From positions 14,717,403-14,781,402 of the forward strand of contig NC_058167.1 in the NCBI RefSeq assembly GCF_020080835.1: a stretch of DNA of 64,000 nt, in the 5' to 3' direction. Below the pieces are notes generated by a model. It had not been told where the DNA came from, made no database searches, and saw only the letters and a list, made by a program, of their open reading frames with translations. How positions within the stretch are numbered: the first letter of the stretch is position 1; each line of letters starts with the position of its first letter. The position numbers were made by a program, and so were the translations under genes. Of the stretch, positions 1-12,500 are shown in pieces. Origin of the DNA: Cotesia glomerata. Lineage: Eukaryota > Arthropoda > Insecta > Hymenoptera > Braconidae.

Positions 1-521
1 TTTTCATATATACATATATATAATATATATAAATATATGAAAAATTGATGTGGGTACTCAAATGAAAGCTCTTGATGAGTATAACATCGTAATGAGTTTA
101 TATCTTTAAAAATGTCAATAGTTCACGAGATACGAGGTCATTTCTTAATTATTGATATTTTTAAAGATATAAGCTCATAGTGATGTTACATTCATCAAGA
201 GCTTTCATTTGAGTACCCACATGCATTTTTATATATTTTTCATATATAAATATATATAATATATATAAATATATGAAAAATTGATGTGGGTACTCAAATG
301 AAAGCTCTTGATGAGTATAATATCGTAATGAGCTTATATCTTTAAAAATGTCATCAATAGTTCACGAGATACGAGGTCATTTCTTAATTATGTATCTAGA
401 AAATTTTCAAATACAGCCTAAATACTTATCATAATAAATTGACTATCGGTGAGAATGATATGAAACCTTGAAAAGGCACAAAGTAAAGCCAAGGACTTTG
501 CAATGACACTAAATCTCACAA
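1..521 (-). repeat. Helitron-like foldback repeat, copy A (cut by window edge)
   Basis: The stretch contains two alternating arms. GTGGGTACTCAAATGAAAGC and its reverse complement flank an AT core (ATATATAAATATATGAAAAA), so each unit is a large palindrome. The flank after the last arm (about 395-521: GAAACCTTGAAAAGGCAC, TTTGCAATGACACTAAAT) is shared with copy B at 32 kb. Orientation is opposite to the copies at 53 kb and 60 kb, whose 3' ends are visible. The left end is outside the window. No coding capacity is seen, so it is non-autonomous. Confidence 0.7.
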
Positions 522-602
522 ATATATAAATAAAAGTTATCAAATTAATAAATGAAGTTATCAATAAAAATTATAAAAAAAAATGTTAAGAATTTTAATT
601 AC

Positions 603-1158
603 CTCGGATTTGGTACAATGTCATTAGCAGTTAATACTGTCTTTATAACATCACATAATATTTTAAATTGATTAGAAAGCTGATTTATAGCAGCTGACTC
701 ACTAGGATTATCAATTATTTCTAGTTTACCACATATGTCTTTAAAACCTGGAACAATATAAAATATAATTATAATTACTAAAAGAAAAATTAAATTAAAC
801 ATAATAAATAATAAATTACACATACTTGAATGCATACGATCCCTAGTCTTTTTATTTTTTTTTAACATATCACAAATTTCTGTCAACAAAGTAATAAATA
901 CCGTCGATGACATTGACGATGAAGCAACCGGGACGACTTGTGCATTCGCCGACGAATTACTTTCATTACTTTGTCCATCTGAAATAAAAAATAATAATAT
1001 GTATGAATTACAATAAATAATAATTATTATTATTATTTAAATTGTTTATAAATTTAGCGGCAACTTAATAAAATTATTTTTATGAGTAACAAACCTTTTG
1101 GAGTATATAAATTGCTAAGTAATTTTACGATCAAGTTGTAAATATCTTCATTTTCCAT
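603..1158 (-). CDS. Small single-span membrane protein, 5' part (two exons), function unknown
   Basis: Two exons join in frame: 1158-1095 (ATG, 21 codons plus 1 nt; donor GTTTGT) and 978-603 (acceptor TTTTTATTTCAG; donor GTAATT). Together they give 146 codons plus 2 nt, so at least one more exon must lie left of 603 or beyond the window. Reading through the last donor gives an immediate TAA. Residues 22-43 are Ser/Asn/Ala-rich, 60-70 are strongly basic (KKNKKTRDR), 76-97 form one very hydrophobic membrane segment, and the rest looks soluble. No signal peptide is obvious. I do not recognise the family. The exact fit of codon phase across the splice is the main support. Upstream is a CCAAT/E2F-type promoter signature. 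Confidence 0.55.
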
Positions 1159-1602
1159 TATTCAAACTTTGGAAGTAATTACATTAATTAGTGAGTAAAT
1201 TTTGCGTGATTATTTTATAAATAATAACATTCACTGGTCGAATATTGTCACGGCAGCCAAAGACAGTGCTTGATAATTTTTAATTTAATATTTTGAATAT
1301 TCAAGTGCCGCACTCAGAAATTTAGACGCGAATGATATGAGACTGGTGTTATATTATATTACTTATTTATTACTTCATCACTATCACATTTTGTTGGTTA
1401 TGATGCACATGGAGTCATCGCACAGAACATGTGTATTCAGTCTAGAATATTCCGAAACTGTTGACGGCTATTTTATACATCTGTATTTATATATTTATAT
1501 TTCCACTATTTTTACCAACTGTCACTGCTGTAGATAATTACAATTTATTTCATGATTTTTTTTTTGTTAAATATTTTTAATTATTTAAATTTGCAAAAGG
1601 AG

Positions 1603-1669
1603 TGACATCATTTCGGCTGTAAATTTTTAAATTATTTACTTGTCAGCTGATTGGATTTTGGCGGGAAAA
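1603..1669. promoter_or_regulatory. Promoter candidate: CRE-like, CCAAT and E2F sites
   Basis: TGACATCA (1603-1610, ATF/CREB-like), an inverted CCAAT box (ATTGG, 1650-1654) and TTTTGGCGGGAAAA (1656-1669, a near-perfect E2F site) lie within 70 bp. CCAAT next to E2F is a familiar arrangement in cell-cycle promoters. It sits about 490 bp upstream of the ATG of the minus-strand gene at 1158. No other start lies nearby on the plus strand. Confidence 0.4.
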
Positions 1670-1710
1670 GTTGTTTCTTCCTTGCCAAGAGTTGGTAAGC
1701 GATGTAAATC

Positions 1711-1858
1711 AAGTTAGCCGACATCTAAAAATTTTTATGAATAAAATTATTACAAGAAAATTTTTTTAAAAATTTGAAAAACTATAAGTGCAATTTAAAA
1801 AAAATATTTTTTTAGTTCTAATTTAATAAATTAAAAAATTAAAAGTGTCGGCTAACTT
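1711..1858. repeat. MITE family 1, copy 1 (TIR AAGTTAGCCGACA)
   Basis: Bounded by a perfect 13-bp terminal inverted repeat: AAGTTAGCCGACA at 1711-1723 and TGTCGGCTAACTT at 1846-1858. The 148-bp AT-rich interior has no ORF. Related copies lie at 16742-16924 and 22452-22633. Confidence 0.65.
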
Positions 1859-3164
1859 TATTATTATTGGTAAGTATGGTATTTATATTTTAGAGATATG
1901 AAAATGATAAATTTGACATATAATATGTCAAAAATATTAAAATTTGAGACATTTCAAAATTTTAATTTTTTTATTTAAAATTTTAAGCACAAAATAAATA
2001 TGAAAATTAAAAATCAGACATAAAATTTGAATTTTAACAATTTTTTAGACTTTTACAAAAATTAAATTATAATGAAAAAAATTTGACATGTAGTAATTTA
2101 AAAAAATTATCAATGCAATTTTAAAATAATATTTTTTTTTATAATAATTTATTTGTTATAAAAATTCAAAGAATTTTCAGATGTCTGCAAATTTCAATAT
2201 CATTTTTTTTAACAATAAAATAAAACTTGAACTTCTAGCTAAATCAAAAAAAGTAAACAACTTTTGAATAAATAAGAAAAACAACTTGAAAAAGCAATCA
2301 TAAAATTGTATTGAAAATAATTGAGTACCTTAATAACGGAGACTTTGATTTATTCATCAAGTCTTTTAATTTGAAACTTTCTTTGATTTGTATCTTTTAC
2401 ATTTAAGACTAATTTAAGCCATATCTTCTTAAATTTAGAAACAAAATATTTCATCCTATTGTGTAACTATTTATTGTTATAACTTGTAACTTAATGTTAC
2501 ATAAATCTATGTAATAATTTTTTCAAATGTCAAAATTAATTGTTCATTTCATCGAAACTATTTTCATTCCATTTTAATTATTTAAAATGCATTTATTAGT
2601 ATTTATTATGAAGTGATTGTCAGAATAATTTTAGATAATTTTACGGATACTTCTTTTTTATTGTTTTTTTTTCATCCTCTTTATTTATCAATTTCTTCAA
2701 TATTTACTTTGTAGCTGTCTTTCTTTTCCGCTAAAAATTTAATCTATTTAATTACACAGATCTATTTAATTACAAGATTTGTCTTTTAAAATTTTCCATT
2801 AATATATTTAAAAAAAACTACCCGTAAAAATACTTCGACAACAAAAATTCCGACCAATTGAAATTTTTTAATTTATAACATTAAATATTCCACCTACAGT
2901 TATACAACAATTAAAAAGTAATTCCTAAAACAAATATCAAATTATAATTTTCAAAAAAAATTCATGTTTTGGCTTTCACGTCAAAACATTCTTATTTTAA
3001 ACATTCACCTCAATTTAAACATATACTGAGTATGATTAACGAACTATTTAGATTTTCAAGGGACACTCACATTTGACTTTTACATTAAGTTAAATGTAAT
3101 TCCATAACATTCAACATAAATTCAATCATCAATCATACTTAGAATTAATAGTATATTACATACC

Positions 3165-3270
3165 TAGGCCAGTAAAATAAGAAAAGTCTTAGACCACATG
3201 TAAATGTTGGCCGAGGCGAAGCCGAGGTTGACAAACATGTGGTCTGAGGCTTTACTTTTTACTGGCCAAG
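3165..3270. repeat. Hairpin 1: inverted repeat with GC-rich loop
   Basis: The left arm (CTAGGCCAGTAAAA..., ending AGACCACATGT) and the right arm (ACATGTGGTCTGAGG..., ending TTTACTGGCC) are imperfect reverse complements of about 35 nt. The loop holds GGCCGAGGCGAAGCCGAGG, which contains GCGAAGC, a sequence known to form an unusually stable mini-hairpin in DNA. Confidence 0.6.
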
Positions 3271-3287
3271 GTGTAAATACTATTTTT

Positions 3288-3365
3288 CTGCTCGACGTAG
3301 CCGGAATGTGGCAACTTTGTTTAGCGCAGCGGCCAGAAAGTTGCCACTTTCCGGCCGGAGGGCAG
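3288..3365. repeat. Hairpin 2: GC-rich inverted repeat next to hairpin 1
   Basis: GCCGGAATGTGGCAACTTT (3300-3318) pairs with AAAGTTGCCACTTTCCGGC (3337-3355) with one mismatch in 19. Outer bases CTGC/GCAG extend the pairing. It begins 17 bp after hairpin 1. The block is far more GC-rich than its surroundings. Confidence 0.6.
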
Positions 3366-6300
3366 AAAAAAAATGTATTATTTCAAACTTACAAATACTT
3401 CCGACGTCAAACTGTGATTTCAAAAGTAATAAATTAAAAATTTATCCGAATCCGGATACAAAAAAAAATAAAAAATAAAATTTCAGTAATGATAAAAAGT
3501 AAATTTTTATAAATAAAAACCACTACTTTATCCCGCAATAAGACAGCTAATTATCACAGATTAACTTTAGTTACAAATATACATACCTAGTAGTAGTTAC
3601 AAAATACCAATCATCAATATAAATGTAACCAAAAGATTCAAACTTAATTAAGCAAGAAATGAAAATTGATCAATAAAAATTACCATTAAATTACCATCTG
3701 CTAGAGTTTGTATGTTGTAAATCAAATCTAATATATAGAAAACTCGTTTTCATTTTTTATTTTTCCAAACTTTCTTCACTTTCATTTTTACTCAATCCAT
3801 TACAACAAATAATTAAAACAAATTTAAAAAATAATATTATATTTATTTAGCTAAGTAGCTATTTTTGTTTTACAATTCGTTTTATACAATTCATTAAAAC
3901 ATATTTTAGTTTCGTCATTTGCATTTCACATACTATCTATTTTATCGTTACATTTTATCATTTAATTTCTCAAAGTATTTTACATTTTCCTTGATGTATA
4001 TTTTCAATAACAATTTAAAAATTTTAATTCTAGTTTCTTCTCTTATTTCCGCGGGAATATAATAAAATTCTTCAATTACTAAAAATATTATTTCTTATTA
4101 ATAAAAAAGTAAAATTAATAAACAAAAATATTTCGTCAATTTAAAATATTCATCTGATATGAAAGTAGGTATGAGAAATTAAAAACAAGTCTCCTCGTCA
4201 AGACTATTGCAAAATTAACGAGGAAAAAAATACATACAATATATTTTTAAAAAAATAATAAAAAATAATGAATGAAGAGCTAAATGAGGTAAAGGAAGCA
4301 ACGCAAGATTTTTAAGTAAAAAAAACAATTAAATAAATTGAATTTTACAGTATGGGGCCATAAACTTTGATATTAAACCAACAGTGAGGATGTGAAGAAA
4401 GCCTGGAGGCATTTATTGACGTTATTTCATTGAATTTGATAAGTTTAATTTAATTTTTTATTACTATTGCTATTGACTATTATTGAGATGACTCCATGCG
4501 TTATTATAAGACGTACAGGTTGAGGCCAAGTGAAGTAATTAGCCGTGGAGGGACTGAAGTTGGTTAACTCCTGTCTTCATTGACTTTACTTTGGTGTTTG
4601 CTGTAGTTACGGTGTCTAATGTCGGAAAAAATGTATAGATGTATGTAATAGGTACCCTACTGTGTGCTCAGTACTGCAATGCTCTTTATCTGTACTGTAT
4701 TACATATACTACCTGTCCTCCTGTCCATGAAGACGAGGTTTAGCTTTTTAATGTTGAATATGAAGAACGATTGGTTAAATGTTGGTGGGAGCTATTTGGG
4801 TTACTTGTAGCACCCGGGAATGTGGGCCGACTATATACTGGCTCATCACCATCGCTCGACAGTTCATTCCTTCGTTGTGATTCCCAATCGTAAGGTGCAA
4901 GTCCTGATCTTCACTCCTCTTCGTATCAACCGAACGTTTCGGCGAGTTTTTTTTATTTTCAAACTTTTTTTCAACCAGTTTCATTGTTATTTTGTTTAGT
5001 TTTTATGTAAGTAATTTTTATTATTTTTTTTTTTATAATTTTATATTTTTAAAAAAATAATTGTTTTATAAATTTTGTTGTTTATAAAATTATTTTTATA
5101 AATTTTAATATTTTTAAATTATTTTTATAAATTTTAATATTTTAAAATTATTTTTATAAATTTTAATATTTTTAAATTATTTTTATAAAATTTGAATCAA
5201 CTACTTTTTTTTACTTAATAAAAATTTTTATAAAAAATTCTTTGATTTTAGAAATAAAATTTTTGGATAATTAAATTTTTATCACCAAAATTCTGAAAAA
5301 TTTTTATAAGTTCTCAATTAAATTGTTCTCATGAATTAAATTAAAAATTTAGAATAAGATAAAAAAGTTCTATAAAAGTTGGAAAAAAAAAATTTATATT
5401 GAACATTAATTTTAAAATTTAAAAAATTTGACAATTTATTTCAAATTTTTATTACCCAGTGTTTAGTAACCTTCTATTTAAAATTATATAATTACCCCAC
5501 AAGGGCATTGAAACTAAAAAATTGCATCATCTTGGATGTTTCTAATTATTTTTTCATTTCTTATCACTTTTTACCAAGTATTTCCTCTCAATAATTATAG
5601 TAATGGTTTATAGAAATCTTCAATTTCTTAACTTCAGCAATAGGCTTTTTATATTTACAAAATTTAATTAAAAAAACAACTAGTAACAATAATTACATCT
5701 AGTGTTATTTAAAAAAAAAAAAAAAAAAAAACATTAATTAATCGAGAAATTACAATCTCAAATTTTAAAAAATTACAGTACAATAATAAATATTTTTTTA
5801 ATTACTGCACTACATAAATTTTAATTTGATCAATAAATTATTTTCTTACTTAATTTTTTTTCAATAAAATTAATTTAATTGACTGATACTTTTACTTAAA
5901 AACAATTCCAACAAAAAAGAACTTAATTTCATCTTTCACCACATAATTAGTGTGAATAAAAAATGTTCCTCTGTCAAAAAAATTAATCATCTAATTAAGA
6001 ATACAATCTCACAAAAAATTAAAACCAACTTGTTTACAAAATAACAAAAAAAAAGTTTAAAAGAAGCACAATGAATTAAAATCAGGGCCAGTTTCGATTA
6101 CCGAGAAATAATGAGACTTGAAACAAAAAAAATATCTAAAGAGCTGAAACGAAACCATAACGTCTGATCTCGTGCATCTCCATGAAACAGTGGCAAAGCC
6201 GGCCAGTTAACGGTTACCGTGACACCGTGCTGTACATAACATACGCTTTTTATTCTTCTTAGTCTCGGTTATCTTCTTCTTCATGTTCTTGTTCTTCCTC

Positions 6301-8836
6301 CTCCTTTAAACTTAGTCTTGCTTTATTTCTTCTTTTTATTTATCTTCATTCTCAAATGGTATTGTCAATAACATACGCAATACGCGTAGCACGTTCTGGT
6401 AATTTACACCATAAGAAATCCAGCTGACACGATTCTCGTATCCGTCTCTCCTTACTTCGGTTTTCTCGATTAATTACAATATTTGCTCTTATTCCTCATT
6501 TTGTCCGTCTGCAAATGAATTTATCATTAGTAAATAAATAATCTTTGATAAAATATCGGCAATATCCATTTATTGATTTTAAATTTAAGCATTAAAAATT
6601 TTCTTAATAAATTATCCGGTATGTAGCATAACGGTTAAATATTTAAGTTGTTTTTTTGTACACCGCCGTGGGCTACAATAATTATGGAAATGTTTTTTTT
6701 TTGTTGTAAATTTATTTGTTGAATTAAATGTCCGTACGGAGATAAGAAAAAGTTAGTATATGGACATACAGGAATTCAATACATAGTTGGAAAAATTCCA
6801 AAACTTGTATCATTACCGGTACGGGGCGTTCTGTAATTTCTTTGGTAAATATATAATACAAAGAGCGGACATGTCCATTTGAAATAAAATTTAAGTCCTG
6901 AATTTATTTATAAGACTCTGTACTGTTATATCGTCCATCGTCAATTTTAAACTAAAATATTTACTTACGAAACTTTCTAATGTGTTATTACGTCGCGGTA
7001 TTTGCCAATGTGACCAAAAGAATTATCAAGTATTTAATTATAATCATTAGCAATAACTATTATTTGACAGCTCAGCTTGTTTAATTTAGTTTACATTATT
7101 AAATTAATAAATTTAAAAAAAAATTATAAGTTTGATAATTTTTTAATTTTTTATCTTCAACAAAATTATTAATAAATTTTAAATAATTATTAATAAAATT
7201 AAACGTTATTAATAAACTTTTTTTTTTAAATTATAAATTTGATAAGTTTTTATTTTATTTATCTTCAAAAAAATTATTAATAATTTTTTTTTGACTTTGA
7301 AATAAACTTTTTTTATCATAAAATAACTCAAAATTTTTAGAGAAGAAAATTGAAATTTTTTTATTAAATTCAACAATATAAAATACTTTTTTATTTTATC
7401 GGCATGTCAGAATTATTTATATAAAATAAAAACTTATTGAATAAAACATAAATATAATTTACTGACTATAAATAAATAAATAAATGACAATTCAATAAAT
7501 AAAAATGTTAAAATTAAAATTTCTTCGTTAAACTTCTTCCGAAAAAATAAAAAAAAAATAATTGCAAAATTAAATCTTAAATAGATTAAAAAAAAAGTAA
7601 CTTATGCATCAATAAAAAATCTTCAATAACAATGTAATAAAATATATTGCAATAAAATAAAGAAGAAATAAATATAATTAAAAACATAACGAAATTTTAG
7701 CGACAAATTACATACAATTATTATCAATAAAAAAAAATCATATATTTATCTACTCTTATCTATCTATCCAAATAAATTATTATTATGTAACAAGCATAAC
7801 CACAAGTTAATAATAAAAAACGCACAATCATCATCAAATCGTTAAAGTTCTACTTTCTCTATCGGCTGTTACATTAGTTAGTTATTACCCTTTAGTTATT
7901 AACCATTAACCACCAGTCAGGTCTAGTTTACACGTGTGTAAATTAACGTTAAATATAAATAATAATAAGTTGAGCTGCAAGGTGTAGCGATTATATATAT
8001 CAGGGGATGTAGTATGAGTATTATATGCAAAAGCTTAGAGTCTCGTGATCATATCATGCAATATGCAATGCATTCGATTGCGTCAATATAAACAGTATTA
8101 TACATTAAGTCACATGTCTCTTGTTAATGCTTACCTGGATTTTATTTTCTTCCCAACATTTTTCATTAATCAATTAATTTTAATAGTGAAGAATGTTTCT
8201 TCTTTAAGATTTAATTATCCGTGATTTATAATGACAATAATCAGACGGGTTTATCCAATTAAACTTACTTGTGAGTAAATTAATAGAAAGGGTTTTTAAT
8301 CATCATAATAATTATGGTAAAATGACTTAGTTATTTATGTAGCAGAGTAATTTTGGTTTAAATATCACTAGTCATCAGTATAAATTGTTTGTAATGATTA
8401 TCGAAATATTTCTTCGGACTTTTTAATCAAGGTGATGATTCTTGAATTGTCGATCTTTTTTACGCTTAAAAATTAAGTTTTAGAGAGCGTTTAGAGATAT
8501 TTTTATCTTTATACTTCATTTGATTTTATTGATAAGTTTTTTTTTTAGGATTATTCGGGTTAATTTGGTAAGAAGAAATAGTAAAAGTTAATAATGTATG
8601 AGATAGTAATTTTTTACGATCAATAATCGAATCAGTTTGTCTGATTTAATCGATGTTTTTTGGTCATAAACGTTTTTGAAGCGTGTAGGGGAAATTAGTC
8701 ATCAAAGTTAATTACTCGAAATTTATTTAAATTAATTAGACTATTGGTAAGAAAATCTTAAACAGATTTACTTTTTTTTTTTTAAATAAAAATTTTCAAC
8801 TTTTACTTTCATTAAAATTAATTATTTATTTTTTTT

Positions 8837-9165
8837 GGTACTTTAAAATTATTTTGGGATAATTAACTTGTATAGAAATTTTTATTTTCATTTGATTAAA
8901 ATTTTTTATTTGCAATATTAAAAAATTTTGAATTGAATATTAAAAAAGAAAAAATGTTTAAAATTAATAATTTTGTATTAATTATTTTATCTGCATTAAA
9001 ATCAATTATTTAGTTTTTTTTTGGTACTTTTAAATTTTTTTGAGAAAATTAACTTATATAGAAATTTTTATTTTTATTTGAATAGAATTTTATGATTTTT
9101 TATTTGCAATATTAAAAAATTTTGCATTGAATATTAAGAAAGAAAAAATGTTTAAAATTAATAAT
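8837..9165. repeat. AT-rich tandem duplication (period about 186 bp)
   Basis: The phrase starting GGTACTTT at 8837 recurs at 9023 in the same order with its followers (AATTAACTT, TATAGAAATTTTTATTTT, TTTGCAATATTAAAAAATTT, GAAAAAATGTTTAAAATT). Two diverged copies are present. Confidence 0.55.
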
Positions 9166-9796
9166 TGAAATAATTATTCACTAAAATTAATAACTAACGA
9201 GGTTGATTACAATCAAAGTCATTAAATCTTAAGAGAAAATAATTTTTCAGTAAGAAAACACTGCAATTACGCTTTATGTTCTAAGAATCCTTGAAAATGT
9301 AAACGTTTAAAAAGTTGGATAGAAAATACTAGTGAAAACAAGAATAAGTTTCACTGATATTGTATTATTACGAATTATTCTCGGTGATTTAATGGATTAC
9401 AAGATATAATCCTGCTTTATTAGGAAAACAACAGTACTAGCCGGACTAGCATAGATCTATAAAGAAATAAAAAAAATGTTAGTACAAGTACTAACTACGA
9501 AAACGTTTAAGATTACGCAAAAAAAAAAATGATTGTTTATTACAGAGCAATTTTTGCCTCGGTTAGATTCATATTCGATAATATTATTTTTCTTTAATTT
9601 GAAGTTGGGTAATTCAAGTGTCTGATTACATACTTTCCATTTATCTTGGTTGAAAAGTTTTAATTTTTTAACAAAAATTAAAAAACGTAAAAGTCAGCGG
9701 TTGGGAATAATCAGGCCTTTTACTCGCCGTTTACCCTTATCGATTCTTCGTCATGTTCTCAAAGAGATATCGATCGTCACATGTTGCACGATCCAG

Positions 9797-9804
9797 TATA
9801 AATA
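9797..9804 (+). promoter_or_regulatory. TATA box candidate for the lectin gene
   Basis: TATAAATA lies inside an island of normal composition (about 9690-9850). It has a CACATG E-box just upstream and a CACGTG E-box near 9831. A start about 30 bp downstream would make a non-coding first exon, consistent with the splice acceptor seen directly before the lectin ATG (12494). The link to that gene is inference from position and strand. Confidence 0.3.
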
Positions 9805-10200
9805 AGTTACGACATTTCACATTGGAATTTCACGTGATTCCATAATACCTATAACACACACTGCATATATTATATTATAGATTTTTATTGAAACAATTTT
9901 TGATATTTTTTAATTCATATCTTCGTAAATAAATTGTCACTATAAATACAAATTATTATATGCAATATTATCATTTAATTTAATATCAAGCACTGTTAAA
10001 TGTCATGGGAAATTAGCAACTATTAATATTTTATCCTGATTAGAGAGCAATTCTAAAAATTTGTTTGATAAATCTCATTAAAATTTTTCATTGAATATTT
10101 ATGAAAACTTTCAATTTCTTTCTTTATTAATTACTGTTATTAAAACACTTAGAGAGGCTATTAAATATAAATACCCGGTAATAAAATATTTTATTAGTCA

Positions 10201-10302
10201 TTTGTTTCGCTCTATTAAGTAATTTATTATTGTGAAAACTTCAAATTTTTTTGATTAATATTTAGTATAATTTTGCATGATTCTAAATTGATCAAACAAT
10301 TT
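10201..10302 (+). repeat. Dispersed repeat related to lectin intron 3
   Basis: The block beginning TTGTTTCGCTCTATTAAGTA recurs at 14713 with the same downstream order (TTTTTTTGATTAATATTTA, then TTTCGCAT or TTTGCAT). Two copies lie about 4.5 kb apart. Confidence 0.5.
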
Positions 10303-12429
10303 TTTTTTATTTTTTATAATTAAATTAGAGCTAAAAAAATATTGCACGTATTTTTTTTTTTAAATTTCTATATTTAGAATTAAAAAAATAAATTATTTCT
10401 TCCAAATTTATAATTTATTCCTAAAAACTAAAAATTCAACATCCAAATCTCTAAATAAACATATTATTTATTTTCAATACAAAAAATCCCAATTAAAAAA
10501 AAATAATAAAAAAAAATCTGTGAAAGTCACCCAAATTTACAATTCAAACAAAATTTCTTAATTCTTGCCCAAACAAACCAATAATTATTTCTTCAATTAA
10601 AATATCATCCGCTACTCTAATTAACTAAACTGTCAGCCCGTATAAGGATGAATAAATTAAAAAAAAACATACATGTAATTTAAAGAACTCATCAGAATAT
10701 CATTAAATCACGATTACGAAGTTCGCCTTGATTCCGTTCACGAACAAACAATTCTTACTAGGTCATTTCAACCCCACTATCAATCCCAATCCATATATTA
10801 ATCTCAATCCCTTTTATTTGCAAATAAATAAAACATACATCACATATCTCACTCATCCTTAGTCCATACTAACGATGCGAAGCTATAAATAAAATACTAA
10901 TAAATTAAGTAAAGAATAAATAAATAAATAAATAAATCAATAAATAACATATCAGCGCATCAAACCGATTTCGAAAGTCTCGGTCATCGAAGTGACCTTG
11001 GATCAATAAAATTATTAAATTAAACAGTTAATAATTATCATAGTCTTCACTCATCAAAGCCTATTTTTAAAAAATTATAAATTTAAATCCGTCTTTCTCT
11101 TAAATAATAAAAATAGCATATTTTATTTTTATGTTATTTACAATTTACAGTTTACAACTGCAGACGGTAAATAGTGCGGTCAAATATGTTAATTAATGAG
11201 CTACATTTGTCTCGGGGCGAGTGAAAGTGACATTAATATTTGACGAGGACATTATTTATGAGTAAATGAATGTTCCGTACAATTGTTAAGTATTAAATGT
11301 ATGGAAAAAATTAAATATGAAAGGAAAACAATTATTTAGTTAACTCAAAATTAAGCAACCCACAAGAATAAATGAATAGATATTTTTTTTTTCAATACAA
11401 TAACATCATAAAATATATTTGTTACATCTTACAAAATTTTTACATCAGTTTATGAATACACGTTGGGTAATTTTATTTATTTATTAAGTTTGTTATAAAT
11501 TTCATACTATTAATTTTTATTTTTTAAACTAAAAAATATTTTTTTGATGTCTGAATTTTAGTGTAATTTATACTAATACAATGTAATAAAAGTTACGAAC
11601 AAGCTAATAAATAAGTTTGTATGTATATTACGGTATAATGTATCATAAAAATATATATGTACGCGTCCTAACGGACCATCACCTCGTGATTGCAGTTATT
11701 CTGTACAAGACAATGCCGTTTACAAAGTTTATAATAATAACATCTGACCATCGAACCCCGTGGCCCAGTTAATGTCCCACTACCCACTATTGGGTTTCAA
11801 TGCTCTGGTTTTAATTTATTTTATTAAAATTAAGGATCATGAAATAGAGAAATTTCAATTTAAGTCACTTGAGTAAAAAAAACTTTCTTTATTTCTATTG
11901 AGTTTTAAAATCACCAATTTTTACTCTTCTTTTTTTTTTTTTGTTTTGGATCAGAAAATTCAACAATTTTTTAAGAATAATTAATTTTAATTTTTTAAAA
12001 GTAATTTTTTTTTTAATTATTAAATTTATAAGTCATTTTTATATTCAAATTCATGATATTTAAAGTCGCTGACAATTTATTTATTTTTAATTAAACTAAA
12101 CAAAATTTAAAAAATTAATATTTATCTTAAAAATTTAATAAAAAATTTATGAAATTTCACCATAAAATATTTTTTTAAAACAAGAAAAATTAAAAAATAA
12201 AAGTTAGCAAAATTTTTCTTATTGAAAAATTGACTGCAAAAAATTTTTTTTCCAAATAATATAATAATAATAATTTATTTGATAAAAATTAAAGTCAAAA
12301 TTTTTGAGTTAATTTAAATAAGCAAAATTAATTTTTTTTTTCCAGATTTATAAATTTTTTAGAGCTAATTTTATTTGCATTTTACAATTTATTTCGAAAA
12401 AGCCCAAAAAAATTATTTTTCTACACCCA

Positions 12430-12480
<51 letters not shown>
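12430..12480 (+). repeat. (AAT)n microsatellite, about 17 units
   Basis: An uninterrupted AAT run ends 14 bp before the splice acceptor that precedes the lectin start codon. Confidence 0.95.
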
Positions 12481-12481
<1 letters not shown>

Positions 12482-12500
12482 TGATTTGTTACAGATAACA

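Larger units (their letters stand above)
1859..9690. other. AT-rich intergenic DNA, no gene recognised
   Basis: Mostly homopolymer-rich A/T sequence. Islands of more normal composition occur at about 3165-3365 (two hairpins), 4360-4985, 6070-6480 and 7850-8110. None contains an ORF I can support. A poly-A run lies at 5712-5731. The islands could be regulatory DNA or untranslated exons of the flanking genes. Confidence 0.5.
9850..12493. other. Presumed first (5' UTR) intron of the lectin gene, or intergenic
   Basis: AT-rich with no supportable ORF. A nuclear-receptor-type half-site TGACCTTGG (10993-11001; reverse CCAAGGTCA, the FTZ-F1/ERR class) lies in an island at about 10690-11010. A second island lies at about 11640-11780. 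The rest is homopolymer-rich. Confidence 0.35.

Noticed and set aside
3204..3437. 77-codon ORF across the GC-rich hairpins
   Set aside because: The frame exists because the hairpins are GC-rich and free of stops. The sequence is explained by the inverted repeats.
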